A stretch of 64,000 bases of DNA from Pseudomonas sp. Irchel 3E13 (lineage in GTDB: Bacteria > Pseudomonadota > Gammaproteobacteria > Pseudomonadales > Pseudomonadaceae): positions 186,001 to 250,000 of the forward strand of contig NZ_FYDX01000005.1 of the NCBI RefSeq assembly GCF_900187455.1. Direction: 5' to 3'. The position numbers and the translations under genes are program-made. The notes beneath the pieces were generated by a model, which was not told the DNA's origin, ran no database searches, and was given only the letters and a program-made list of their open reading frames with translations. How positions within the stretch are numbered: the stretch's first letter is position 1; each line of letters begins with the position of its first letter. Positions 53,872 through 63,153 of the stretch are shown piece after piece.

Positions 53872-55198
53872 GGGTTTCGGCGATGAGGAATGCCAGCTCC
53901 AGCGACTGATCGGCGTTCATCCGCGGGTCGCAATGGGTGTGGTAGCGGTCGGACAGGGCATCTTCGGTGATCGGCCGGGCGCCGCCGATGCATTCGGTGA
54001 CGTTCTGCCCGGTCATCTCGATATGGATGCCGCCTGCATGGGTGCCCTCGGCCTGGTGCACCTGGAAGAACTGCTTCACCTCGCTGAGAATCTGCGCGAA
54101 GTCGCGGGTCTTGTAGCCGCTGCTGGCCTTGATCGTGTTGCCGTGCATCGGGTCCGAGCTCCACAGCACCTGGCGACCTTCGCGCTCGACGCTGCGGATC
54201 AGCCCCGGCAGGTGATCGCCGACCTTCTCCGCGCCCATGCGCACGATCAGGTTCAGCCGGCCCGGGTCGTTGCTGGGGTTGAGGATGTCGATCAGGCGGA
54301 TCAGGTCTTCGGTATTCATGCTCGGGCCGACCTTGACCCCGATCGGGTTGTTCACCCCGCGCAGGAATTCGACATGGGCGCCGTCCAGCTGGCGTGTGCG
54401 GTCGCCGATCCAGAGCATGTGCGCCGAACAGTCGAACCAGTCGCCGGTGAGGCTGTCCTGGCGCACGAAGGCCTCTTCGTAATTCAGCAGCAGCGCTTCG
54501 TGGGCGGTGAAGAAACTGGTTTCGCGCAGTTGCGGCGAGCTGTCCATGCCGCAGGCGCGCATGAAGGCCAGCGTTTCGTCGATGCGGTCGGCCAGTTGGC
54601 TGTATTTCTCGGCCAGGGCCGAGTTGGCGATGAAGTCCAGGTTCCACTTGTGCACCTGGTGCAGGTCGGCGAAACCGCCCTGGGCGAAGGCGCGCAGCAG
54701 GTTGAGGGTGGCGGTGGCCTGGTGGTAGGCCTGCAACAGACGTTCGGGATCAGGCACCCGGCTCGGCTCGTCGAAGGCGATGCCGTTGACGATGTCGCCG
54801 CGGTAGGCGGGCAGGGTGATGCCGTTGATGGTTTCGTCATTGGCCGAGCGCGGCTTGGCGAACTGTCCGGCCATGCGCCCGACTTTCACCACCGGGCAGC
54901 CGGCGGCGAAGGTCATGACGATCGCCATCTGCAGCAGCACCTTGAAGGTGTCGCGGATTTTCGCCGCCGAAAACTCGGCAAAACTCTCCGCGCAGTCACC
55001 GCCTTGCAGCAGGAAGGCCCGGCCCTGGGTGACTTCGGCGAACTGCCGGCGCAGCTCGCGGGCTTCCCCGGCGAAGACCAGCGGCGGGTAGCTGGCCAGG
55101 GTCTGTTCGACCTTGAGCAGGCGCGCGGCGTCGGGGTAGGTCGGTTGTTGCTGGATCGGCAAGGCGCGCCAGCTATCGGGACTCCAGGGTTGGCTCAT
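53852..55198 (-). CDS. Class II 3-deoxy-7-phosphoheptulonate synthase
   Basis: A 448-residue type II DAHP synthase, first enzyme of the shikimate pathway (PEP + erythrose 4-phosphate). Signatures: [42 protein letters not shown] and [17 protein letters not shown] (metal and substrate sites). The length matches the short Pseudomonas type II enzymes. Not related in sequence to AroFGH. Confidence 0.95.
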   Translation of the reverse strand: MSQPWSPDSWRALPIQQQPTYPDAARLLKVEQTLASYPPLVFAGEARELRRQFAEVTQGRAFLLQGGDCAESFAEFSAAKIRDTFKVLLQMAIVMTFAAGCPVVKVGRMAGQFAKPRSANDETINGITLPAYRGDIVNGIAFDEPSRVPDPERLLQAYHQATATLNLLRAFAQGGFADLHQVHKWNLDFIANSALAEKYSQLADRIDETLAFMRACGMDSSPQLRETSFFTAHEALLLNYEEAFVRQDSLTGDWFDCSAHMLWIGDRTRQLDGAHVEFLRGVNNPIGVKVGPSMNTEDLIRLIDILNPSNDPGRLNLIVRMGAEKVGDHLPGLIRSVEREGRQVLWSSDPMHGNTIKASSGYKTRDFAQILSEVKQFFQVHQAEGTHAGGIHIEMTGQNVTECIGGARPITEDALSDRYHTHCDPRMNADQSLELAFLIAETLKQVRR

Positions 55199-55336
55199 CA
55201 CAGGCTCTGTCTTGTTATCGCAAAGAAGCGGAAAGGTCTGCCGCCATGCTATCACCAGGCACACGCCTTGTTGCACTGGACACATTGGCGGACAATGCCG
55301 CCTTTTGCTTGGGCACGCAGGTTGCCGGGAGACAGC

Positions 55337-56089
55337 ATGACAGACCGGGAAGAGCGGCTGCTGGCGCAGGTCCACGATCAATTCGGCACCATCAGTGTGT
55401 TCGAGGTCGAGGACTACCGCTTTCTCGAATTCGGCGAAGCGATCGAGCAAAGCTGCGTCTTTACCGCTGACCCGAGCTGGCTGGAATACGACTACACCCG
55501 CGCCATGTTCATTGGTGCGCTCTGCCATGAGCTGCCGGAAAGCGCGCTGTTTCTCGGCCTCGGTGCCGGCACGCTGACCCAGGCCTGCCTGAAGTTCCTG
55601 CCGCTGGAGGACGTCGAGGCCATCGAACTGCGCCCCGACGTGCCGCGCCTCGCCATCGAATACCTCGGTCTGGATGACGACCCGCGTCTGTATATCCGCG
55701 TCGGTGATGCGATGGAACTGCTGCCAACTGCGGAAATGGCTGACCTGATTTTCGTCGACCTCTACACCGACCACGGCCCGGGCGTTGCGCATCTGGCCTG
55801 GAGCTTCCTGGAAAACTGTCAGAAACATCTGAATCCGGGCGGCTGGCTGGTGATCAACCAGTGGGCCGGCGATGACGGCAAGCCACTCGGCGCGGCACTC
55901 CTGCGCGGGCTCTACCATCGTCATTACTGGGAGCTGCCGGTGAAGGAGGGCAATGTGATCCTGCTGGTGCCGGCCGACCTCGACCAGACCCTTGACCAGG
56001 CCGGCCTGCGGGCCCGCGCCGAGGCCCTGGCGCCGCGCCTGGGCTACTCGCTGCAACCGTTGATCGAGGTGATTCGTCCGGCATCCTGA
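55337..56089 (+). CDS. Spermidine synthase-like SAM-dependent protein
   Basis: A 250-residue protein with a SAM/dcSAM-type Rossmann core ([31 protein letters not shown]). It resembles spermidine synthase but has no speD neighbour and lacks the N-terminal beta domain of full-length SpeE; it may be a methyltransferase. Start at the ATG 55337 with a GGGAG 6 nt upstream. Divergent from the DAHP synthase gene. Confidence 0.85.
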   Translation: MTDREERLLAQVHDQFGTISVFEVEDYRFLEFGEAIEQSCVFTADPSWLEYDYTRAMFIGALCHELPESALFLGLGAGTLTQACLKFLPLEDVEAIELRPDVPRLAIEYLGLDDDPRLYIRVGDAMELLPTAEMADLIFVDLYTDHGPGVAHLAWSFLENCQKHLNPGGWLVINQWAGDDGKPLGAALLRGLYHRHYWELPVKEGNVILLVPADLDQTLDQAGLRARAEALAPRLGYSLQPLIEVIRPAS

Positions 56090-56442
56090 ATAAAACGTTT
56101 CAGCTATCAGCCCCAGTGTCAGGCACTCCTGGGGCCTTGGAGTTCGGCAAGGCTTGTCGTTCCAAGGCTTGCGCTCGTCGTTTTCCGAAAAAAGGTCTCA
56201 CGGAGGCGACAAAATCGGGTATAGTGCGCGCCGGTCTTTCAACGGACCTCGTTCAAGTCGTGCAATTCCCGAAGTCAGCTTCGGCTGCGCGTCCGCATCG
56301 CGGACTCTTCTTGGACGTTCTTTTATCTTCAATCGTTTTCGCAAATCCCCGCCGACAAAGCTGCCAGGGTGACCTTCGGGTCTTACAAGGCATGTGCAGC
56401 TTTGGAGCATGGGTCTTTGCGGATGCACTTAGAGGCAGACCC
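56090..56442 (+). promoter_or_regulatory. Long 5' leader of the DEAD-box helicase gene
   Basis: No gene is visible in these 353 bp. A -10-like TATAGT lies at 56220-56225, giving a leader of about 210 nt; the -35 is weak. In the leader a hairpin with a cUUCGg tetraloop lies at 56371-56382. A 9-bp perfect stem pairs 56408-56416 with 56437-56445 and includes the whole AUG of the helicase (56443-56445), while its GAGG ribosome site (56432-56435) is in the 20-nt loop. An alternative 5-bp pairing (56394-56398 with 56424-56428) would exclude this stem. Temperature or autogenous control is a plausible reading. Confidence 0.6.
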
Positions 56443-58104
56443 ATGACCCAGGAAATCGGCGGCTTCGCCGCTCTCAATCTTCACCCAAGTATTGTTGCCG
56501 CCGTAATCGCTACTGGCTACGAAGAGCCTTCGGCCATTCAGCAACAATCCATCCCGATCATTCTCGCCGGTCATGACATGATCGGCCAGGCGCAGACCGG
56601 TACCGGCAAAACCGCCGCTTTCGCTCTGCCCATCCTGAATCGTATCGACCCGAGCAAGCGCGAGCCGCAAGCCCTGATCCTGGCGCCAACCCGTGAGTTG
56701 GCGCTGCAAGTAGCCACCGCTTTTGAAACCTACGCCAAGCAGATGCCGGGCGTTACCGTGGTGGCTGTATATGGTGGTGCCCCGATGGGCCCACAACTCA
56801 AAGCAATCCGCAACGGCGCGCAAATCGTCGTCGCTACCCCTGGCCGTCTGTGCGACCACCTGCGTCGCGACGAGAAAGTCCTGGCTACCGTGAACCACCT
56901 GGTTCTCGACGAAGCCGACGAAATGCTGAAACTGGGCTTCATGGATGACCTGGAAGTCATCTTCAAGGCCATGCCGGAAAGCCGTCAGACTGTTCTGTTC
57001 TCGGCCACCCTGCCTGCCTCGATCCGTGCCATCGCCGAGCGCCACCTGCGCGAGCCGAAGCACGTCAAGATCCAGACCAAGACCCAGACCGTAACTGCCA
57101 TCGAGCAGGCTCACCTGATGGTCCACGCCGACCAGAAGGTTTCCGCCGTCCTGCGTCTGCTGGAAGTCGAGGAATTCGACGCGCTGATCGCTTTCGTGCG
57201 CACCAAGCAGGCCACCCTGGATCTGGCGAGCGCTCTTGAAGCCAAAGGCTACAAGGCTGCTGCACTGAACGGTGACATCGCCCAGAACCAGCGTGAGCGC
57301 GTTATCGACTCGCTCAAGGATGGTCGCCTGGACATCGTCGTCGCTACCGACGTCGCTGCCCGTGGTCTGGACGTACCGCGCATCACTCACGTGTTCAACG
57401 TTGACATGCCGTACGACCCGGAATCCTACGTTCACCGTATCGGCCGTACTGGCCGTGCCGGTCGCGAAGGCCGTGCCCTGCTGCTGGTCACTCCACGTGA
57501 GCGCCGCATGCTGCAGGTGATCGAGCGTGTTACCGGTCAGAAAGTTGCCGAAGTTCGCCTGCCGAACGGCCAGGCAGTTCTCGATGCCCGCATCAAGAAA
57601 CTGACCAACAGCCTGGCGCCGCTGGTTGCTGACGCAGAATCGACCCATGGTGATCTGCTGGATCGCCTGACCGCCGATATCGGTTGCAGCCCACGTGCCC
57701 TGGCCGCTGCGCTGCTGCGCAAGGCCACCAACGGTCAGGCCCTGACCCTGGAAGCTGTAGAGAAAGAGCAGCCGCTGGTTCCGACCTCCGCTCCGCGCGA
57801 GCGTACCGGTGAGCGTTCGGAGCGTGGCGAGCGTGAGCGTCGTGCGCCGATCCCGCTGGGTGAAGGCCGTGCGCGTTGCCGTACCGCTCTGGGTGCTCGC
57901 GATGGTATCGCCGCGAAAAACCTGCTGGGCGCGATCCTCAACGAAGGCGGCTTGGCCCGTGAAGCTATCGGTCGCATCCAGGTGCGCGACAGCTTCAGCC
58001 TGGTTGAACTGCCGGAAGATGGTCTGGAGCGTCTGCTGACCAAGCTCAAGGACACCCGCGTTGCCGGTAAGCAGTTGAAACTGCGCCGTTATCGCGAAGA
58101 CTGA
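56443..58104 (+). CDS. deaD: DEAD-box RNA helicase (DeaD/CsdA-like)
   Basis: A 553-residue RNA helicase. Motifs in order: Q motif (YEEPSAIQQQSIP), AQTGTGKT (about 50-57), PTRELA, DEAD (about 157-160), SAT, HRIGRTGRAGREGRA; a basic linker with Arg/Glu repeats (about 447-470) and a C-terminal DbpA-type RNA-binding domain (about 478-553). Such proteins unwind RNA in ribosome assembly and cold adaptation. The start is preceded by a GAGG in a structured leader. Confidence 0.94.
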   Translation: MTQEIGGFAALNLHPSIVAAVIATGYEEPSAIQQQSIPIILAGHDMIGQAQTGTGKTAAFALPILNRIDPSKREPQALILAPTRELALQVATAFETYAKQMPGVTVVAVYGGAPMGPQLKAIRNGAQIVVATPGRLCDHLRRDEKVLATVNHLVLDEADEMLKLGFMDDLEVIFKAMPESRQTVLFSATLPASIRAIAERHLREPKHVKIQTKTQTVTAIEQAHLMVHADQKVSAVLRLLEVEEFDALIAFVRTKQATLDLASALEAKGYKAAALNGDIAQNQRERVIDSLKDGRLDIVVATDVAARGLDVPRITHVFNVDMPYDPESYVHRIGRTGRAGREGRALLLVTPRERRMLQVIERVTGQKVAEVRLPNGQAVLDARIKKLTNSLAPLVADAESTHGDLLDRLTADIGCSPRALAAALLRKATNGQALTLEAVEKEQPLVPTSAPRERTGERSERGERERRAPIPLGEGRARCRTALGARDGIAAKNLLGAILNEGGLAREAIGRIQVRDSFSLVELPEDGLERLLTKLKDTRVAGKQLKLRRYRED

Positions 58105-58118
58105 TCCGCGAGTAAATA

Positions 58119-58150
58119 AAAAATCCCCGACTGGTTCGGGGATTTTTTTT
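58119..58150. terminator. Bidirectional terminator after deaD
   Basis: A 10-bp stem (58121-58130 with 58136-58145) with a 5-nt loop, A-run on the left and an eight-T run on the right, between convergent genes. Confidence 0.92.
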
Positions 58151-58180
58151 GCCTGTGAGATGACGGAAGGTTGGGCAAGG

Positions 58181-58948
58181 TCAATCGAAGCGGTAGATGT
58201 CCATTCCCAGCGCACCTAGCGTAAAGCCCTGGTGTTCGATGCCGAATCGTTCACCCGCGGCCCGGGCGAAGTACAACGGCAGCAGGTGCTCATCGCTTGG
58301 ATGGTTGCGAACGGCGAAGGGCGCCTGGCGCCGATAGTCGAGCAGAGCGGCGCTATCATTGGCTGTCAGTTTTTCCACCATCCAGTCACGAAACGCCAGG
58401 GCCCAGGGCGCGGCGCCGTTATCCCTGGCGCGCCAGTCCAGCTCGCCCAGGTTGTGAGTGATGCTGCCGGAGCCGATCAACAACACGCCTTCTTTCCGCA
58501 GCGGGGCCAGGGCACGACCCACGCGCTCCTGGAAGACCGGGCCGAGCAGGCTGGGCAGGGAAACCTGCACCACCGGAATATCGGCCGCCGGGTACATCAG
58601 CGACAGCGGGACCCAGGCACCGTGGTCGAACGGGCGCTTTGGATCGAGGCCGGTGGGCAGGCCGGCGTCTGCAAGCATCGCGACCAGGCGCTCAGCCAGT
58701 ACGGGCTCGCCGGGCGCCGGGTACTGCACGGCGTACAGCGCTTGTGGAAAACCACCGAAGTCATGCCAGGTGGCGGGATTTGGGGCGCTGGTCACCCAGA
58801 GGTCGTGGCTTTCCCAGTGTGCCGACACCACCACGATGGCTGTTGGCTGAGGTAGTTCGGCAGCCAGTCGGGCCAAGGCCGGGCCGCTTTCGCCCGGTTC
58901 CAGGGCCAGCATGGGAGATCCGTGGGAAATGAACAGGCTGGGGAGCAT
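58181..58948 (-). CDS. ygiD: 4,5-DOPA-extradiol-dioxygenase-like protein
   Basis: A 255-residue class III extradiol-type dioxygenase (LigB fold): LFISHGSPMLAL (metal His), VVSAHWES, FDHGAWVPLSLMYP and GSGSITHNLGEL. Plant homologues open L-DOPA; the bacterial substrate is uncertain. The ATG at 58948 gives the usual length. Confidence 0.9.
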   Translation of the reverse strand: MLPSLFISHGSPMLALEPGESGPALARLAAELPQPTAIVVVSAHWESHDLWVTSAPNPATWHDFGGFPQALYAVQYPAPGEPVLAERLVAMLADAGLPTGLDPKRPFDHGAWVPLSLMYPAADIPVVQVSLPSLLGPVFQERVGRALAPLRKEGVLLIGSGSITHNLGELDWRARDNGAAPWALAFRDWMVEKLTANDSAALLDYRRQAPFAVRNHPSDEHLLPLYFARAAGERFGIEHQGFTLGALGMDIYRFD

Positions 58949-59052
58949 CTCGGAAGTCCTGAGGGTTATGATGGCCACCATCTTCAGGCAGATCATTGAT
59001 CTAAATCTAATATAAGTTTTCGCAGTATTTGATCGAATTATTCGAGGTCGGC

Positions 59053-59706
59053 ATGCACGCGGATTTTTGGCACAAGCGCTGGGAGCGCAACCAGATCGGT
59101 TTCCATCAGGAGCAGGTCAATTCCTATCTGGCGCAGTACTGGTCGTCACTGGGTATCAACGCCGGTGGGCGGGTGCTGGTGCCGCTGTGTGGCAAAAGCC
59201 TGGATCTGGCCTGGCTGGCGGGGCAGGGGCTGCGGGTGCTGGGGGTGGAGTTGTCGCAGCGTGCCGTGGAGGACTTTTTTGCCGAGCAGCAACTGGAGCC
59301 CGAGTGCTTCGAGCATGGCGCCTTCACTTGCTATCGCAGTGAAGGCATCGAGCTCTGGTGCGGAGACTTTTTCCAGTTGAGCGCCGCCGATGTGGCTGAT
59401 TGCGTCGGCCTGTACGACCGCGCCGCGCTGATCGCCCTGCCATCGGAGATGCGCGAGCGTTACGCAGCGCATCTGAATGCGATCCTGCCTACAGGCTGTG
59501 GGGCTGTGCTGGTGACCATGGATTACGATCAGTCACAACTGGACGGGCCTCCGTTCGCCGTCACCGATGACGAGGTGCGGCGACTGTTCACGCCGCGTTG
59601 GCAGATCCTCGCCGAGGACGAGCAGGACATTCTCGGCCAGAGCTGGAAGTTTCTCCAGGCGGGCGTCAGCCGGTTGCTGGAGCGGGTCTACGTCCTGCGA
59701 GGCTGA
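59053..59706 (+). CDS. tpm: Thiopurine S-methyltransferase
   Basis: A 217-residue SAM-dependent methyltransferase ([38 protein letters not shown]). In Pseudomonas Tpm methylates selenium and tellurium oxyanions and thiopurines. The ATG at 59053 has a GAGG upstream and gives the known length. Followed by a strong terminator. Confidence 0.94.
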   Translation: MHADFWHKRWERNQIGFHQEQVNSYLAQYWSSLGINAGGRVLVPLCGKSLDLAWLAGQGLRVLGVELSQRAVEDFFAEQQLEPECFEHGAFTCYRSEGIELWCGDFFQLSAADVADCVGLYDRAALIALPSEMRERYAAHLNAILPTGCGAVLVTMDYDQSQLDGPPFAVTDDEVRRLFTPRWQILAEDEQDILGQSWKFLQAGVSRLLERVYVLRG

Positions 59707-59715
59707 GGCGGGATG

Positions 59716-59748
59716 AAAAAAGGGCGACCATTGCGGGTCGCCCTTTTT
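59716..59748. terminator. Bidirectional terminator between tpm and htpX
   Basis: A 9-bp GC stem (59721-59729 with 59736-59744) with A-run and T-run on either side, between convergent genes. Confidence 0.92.
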
Positions 59749-59762
59749 CGTTTCAGTGTCGC

Positions 59763-60650
59763 TTAGCCGCGACGGCGCAGTGCTTCGATGCGTTCTTCCA
59801 GCGGCGGGTGGCTCATCAGCAGGCCAGCCAGGCCCTGCTTCAGGCCGCCGTTGATGCCGAAGGCATTCAAGGTGCTCGGCATCTGCACCGGTATGCCCTG
59901 TTCCGAGCGCAGGCGCTGCAGTGCGCTGATCATCGCGCCAGTACCGGCGAGGCGGGCACCTGCGTCGTCGGCGCGGTATTCGCGTTTGCGCGAGAACCAC
60001 ATGACGATGATGCTGGCGAGGATGCCCAGGATCAGTTCGGCAACGATGGTCGCGACATAGTAGGCAATGCCCTGGCCTTCTTCGTTCTTGAAGATAACCT
60101 TGTCGACGAAGTTGCCGATGATCCGCGCGAAGAACATCACGAAGGTGTTCACCACGCCCTGCACCAGCGCCATGGTCACCATGTCGCCATTGGCGACGTG
60201 GCCGATCTCGTGGGCCAGCACTGCACGGACTTCGTCGCGCGAGAAGCGCTCCAGCAAGCCCTGGCTGACCGCGACCAGCGCGTCGTTGCGGTTCCAGCCG
60301 GTAGCGAAGGCGTTGGCCTCGTAGGCCGGGAAGACACCCACCTCCGGCATCTTGATACCGGCATTGCGCGACAGCTCCTCGACGGTCTGCAGCAGCCATT
60401 GCTCATGACCGGTGCGCGGCTGGGTGATGATCTGGGTGCCAGTGCTCATCTTCGCCATCCACTTCGAGATGAGCAGCGAGATCAGCGAGCCGGCGAAGCC
60501 GAACACCGCACAGAACACCAGCAGTTGATCGAGCTTGAGGTCAACCCCGTTTGCCGCCATGAACCCATTGAAGCCGAACAGGCTCAGGGTGATGCTGGCG
60601 ACCAACACGACCGCAAGGTTAGTGGCCACAAACAGCAAAATGCGCATCAT
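59763..60650 (-). CDS. htpX: Membrane metalloprotease HtpX
   Basis: A 295-residue inner-membrane zinc protease for quality control of membrane proteins. HEIGH (147-151) is the catalytic motif; four hydrophobic segments (two before, two after it) and EYRADD give the third zinc ligand. The start has an AGGAG 12 nt upstream; two ATG codons are adjacent. Confidence 0.96.
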   Translation of the reverse strand: MMRILLFVATNLAVVLVASITLSLFGFNGFMAANGVDLKLDQLLVFCAVFGFAGSLISLLISKWMAKMSTGTQIITQPRTGHEQWLLQTVEELSRNAGIKMPEVGVFPAYEANAFATGWNRNDALVAVSQGLLERFSRDEVRAVLAHEIGHVANGDMVTMALVQGVVNTFVMFFARIIGNFVDKVIFKNEEGQGIAYYVATIVAELILGILASIIVMWFSRKREYRADDAGARLAGTGAMISALQRLRSEQGIPVQMPSTLNAFGINGGLKQGLAGLLMSHPPLEERIEALRRRG

Positions 60651-60863
60651 GGTTGTTACGTTCTCCTGACGGATAGATATGTAGCGTATGCGGGTATATA
60701 AGGTGCGCGCCTTTGGGATTCAACCGAGCGACTATTTCAAACTGTGTACATGTCAGGGAGACGGACACACCAATCCAACCCGCGGTCCAGAGCCGCAGGT
60801 AGGAAAGGGGGAAGTAATAGGGGAAAGTACCTGCGCCTTTTCAGACACAGGTATGACTGTAGG

Positions 60864-62075
60864 CTACTGCTGATAAGTCTTCAGGAAATTTCCGATGCGA
60901 CCGATGGCCTGCTCAAGATCGTCGACGCGCGGCAAGGTCACCACGCGGAAGTGATCCGGCCACGGCCAGTTGAAGGCGGTGCCCTGGACGATCAACAGTT
61001 TTTCCGAGAGCAGCAGGTCGAGGGCGAATTTCTCGTCGTTCAGGATCGGACAGACTTTCGGGTCGATCCGCGGGAACGCATAAAGCGCACCCATCGGCTT
61101 GACGCAACTGACGCCCGGGATGTCGTTGAGCAGTTCCCAGGTACGGTTGCGCTGTTCCAGCAGGCGGCCTTGCGGCAGGACCAGGTCGTTGATGCTCTGG
61201 TAACCGCCAAGGGCGGTCTGGATGGCGTGCTGGGACGGCACGTTGGCGCACAAACGCATGTTGGCCAGGATGTCGAGGCCTTCGATGTAGCTCTGGGCGT
61301 GTTGCTTGGGCCCGGAGATGATCAGCCAGCCGGAGCGGAAACCGGCCACGCGATAGGACTTGGACAGGCCGTTGAAGGTCAGGCAGAGCAGGTCAGGCGC
61401 CAGGGATGCGCTGCTGATGTGTATGGCTTCGTCGTAGAGGATCTTGTCGTAGATCTCGTCGGAGAACACCACCAGGTTGTGCTGGCGCGCCAGTTCAAGC
61501 ATGCCCAGCAGCACTTCGCGAGAGTACACGGAGCCGGTGGGGTTGTTCGGGTTGATGATCACCATGGCCTTGGTGTTGGGGGTGATCTTGGCCTTGATGT
61601 CTTCCAGGTCAGGGAACCAGTCGGCCTGCTCGTCGCACAGGTAATGCACCGGCCGGCCGCCGGCCAGGCTGACCGCAGCGGTCCACAGCGGGTAGTCCGG
61701 GGCCGGGATCAGCACTTCGTCGCCATTGTTGAGCAGGGCCTGCATCGACATCACGATCAGTTCGGAAACGCCGTTGCCGAGGTAGATGTCCTCGATGCCG
61801 ACACCGTCGATCTGCTTCTGCTGGCAGTACTGCATGACCGCCTTGCGGGCGCTGAACAGGCCTTTGGAGTCGCTGTAGCCCTGGGCGGTCGGCAGATTGC
61901 GGATCACATCCTGGAGAATTTCTTCTGGCGCCTCGAAGCCAAAGGGCGCGGGGTTGCCGATATTCAGCTTGAGGATGCGATGGCCTTCCTCTTCCAGTCG
62001 CTTGGCGTGCTTGAGCACCGGGCCGCGAATGTCATAGCAGACGTTGGCGAGCTTGTTCGATTTGCTGACCTGCAT
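60864..62075 (-). CDS. alaA: Pyridoxal-phosphate aminotransferase (AlaA-like)
   Basis: A 403-residue aminotransferase of the AlaA/YfbQ subgroup: glutamate-pyruvate transamination for alanine synthesis. The PLP Lys239 (FNGLSKSYRVAGFRSGW) and INPNNPTGS are present. The start at 62075 gives MQVSKSNKLANVCYDIRGPV, as in known members. Divergent from msrB. Confidence 0.94.
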   Translation of the reverse strand: MQVSKSNKLANVCYDIRGPVLKHAKRLEEEGHRILKLNIGNPAPFGFEAPEEILQDVIRNLPTAQGYSDSKGLFSARKAVMQYCQQKQIDGVGIEDIYLGNGVSELIVMSMQALLNNGDEVLIPAPDYPLWTAAVSLAGGRPVHYLCDEQADWFPDLEDIKAKITPNTKAMVIINPNNPTGSVYSREVLLGMLELARQHNLVVFSDEIYDKILYDEAIHISSASLAPDLLCLTFNGLSKSYRVAGFRSGWLIISGPKQHAQSYIEGLDILANMRLCANVPSQHAIQTALGGYQSINDLVLPQGRLLEQRNRTWELLNDIPGVSCVKPMGALYAFPRIDPKVCPILNDEKFALDLLLSEKLLIVQGTAFNWPWPDHFRVVTLPRVDDLEQAIGRIGNFLKTYQQ

Positions 62076-62242
62076 GATGTGATCCCGTTTGGAAAAGATC
62101 GCCGCGCACTGCGCTTTGAAAAGGTTTGAAATGCGAGTAACGCGGGTGCCAGACTGACGCCTGAATTGAGGCGCAATAATACGTGCCACCCGTACAGACG
62201 AAAAGAAGCTGCACGGGCTTTTTGATTTGCCGAGGCCTGCAC

Positions 62243-62635
62243 ATGCAAAAGTTAGAGAAAACCCTTGAAGAATGGCGTGCGATGCTCGACCCCGATCAGT
62301 ATCAGGTTTGTCGCCTGAAAGGTACCGAGCGCCCGTTCAGCGGCAAGTACAACGCGACCCGGACCGATGGCGTCTACCATTGCATCTGCTGCCAGGCCCC
62401 ACTGTTCGATTCCAAGGCAAAATTCGACTCCGGCTGTGGCTGGCCGAGCTTCTACGAGCCGATCGAAGACAGCGCGATGATCGAGATACGTGATACCTCC
62501 CACGGGATGATCCGTACCGAAGTCACCTGTGCCCAGTGTGATGCCCATTTGGGTCATGTATTCCCCGACGGACCGCCACCCACCGGACTGCGTTACTGCA
62601 TCAACTCGGTGTGCCTGGACCTGGTACCGCGCTGA
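62243..62635 (+). CDS. msrB: Peptide-methionine (R)-S-oxide reductase
   Basis: A 130-residue enzyme that repairs R-methionine sulfoxide. Zinc Cys47, Cys50, Cys96 and Cys99 and catalytic Cys119 (LRYCINSVC) are all present. The ATG at 62243 has a GAGG 8 nt upstream. gpx follows 32 bp downstream, making a two-gene antioxidant unit. Confidence 0.97.
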   Translation: MQKLEKTLEEWRAMLDPDQYQVCRLKGTERPFSGKYNATRTDGVYHCICCQAPLFDSKAKFDSGCGWPSFYEPIEDSAMIEIRDTSHGMIRTEVTCAQCDAHLGHVFPDGPPPTGLRYCINSVCLDLVPR

Positions 62636-62667
62636 AAACGCGTTCATTCAATTAAGGAGCGATGTGA

Positions 62668-63153
62668 ATGGCTGGTGAATTGCTGAATATCCCCTGCACC
62701 ACCATCAAGGGTGAGCAGAAGACCCTGGCGGACTTTCCCGCCAAGGCGGTGTTGGTCGTCAATACCGCCAGCCAATGCGGTTTCACACCCCAGTACAAGG
62801 GGCTCGAAGCGCTTTGGCAACACTATCGCGAGCAGGGCCTGGTGGTGCTGGGTTTCCCTTGCAATCAGTTCGGCAAGCAGGAGCCGGGTGACGAGACGGC
62901 CATTTCGCAGTTCTGCGAGCTGAACTTCGGGGTCAGCTTCCCGCTGTTCAGGAAGGTCGACGTCAATGGCGCCGATGCCCATCCGCTGTTCGTCGAGTTG
63001 AAAAAGCGCGCGCCTGGCCTGTTGGGTTCGAAGGGGATCAAGTGGAACTTCACCAAGTTCCTCCTCGATCCGCGAACCGGCACCGTCTCCCGTTATTCGC
63101 CCACCACCAAGCCTGATGCCCTGAGCGCCGATATCGAGGCGCTGCTCAAATAA
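62668..63153 (+). CDS. Glutathione peroxidase (thioredoxin-dependent type)
   Basis: A 161-residue peroxidase: peroxidatic Cys37 (NTASQCGFT), Gln71 (GKQEPG), Trp126 (KWNFTKF) and a resolving Cys83 (FCEL), the set of the non-selenium, thioredoxin-linked type. It removes lipid or hydrogen peroxide. Second gene after msrB; overlaps the convergent kinase gene by 8 bp. Confidence 0.95.
   Translation: MAGELLNIPCTTIKGEQKTLADFPAKAVLVVNTASQCGFTPQYKGLEALWQHYREQGLVVLGFPCNQFGKQEPGDETAISQFCELNFGVSFPLFRKVDVNGADAHPLFVELKKRAPGLLGSKGIKWNFTKFLLDPRTGTVSRYSPTTKPDALSADIEALLK

Noticed and set aside
60740-60830. Possible small RNA or terminator between htpX and alaA
   Set aside because: Only an 8-bp stem with a 29-nt loop is visible; too weak to call.
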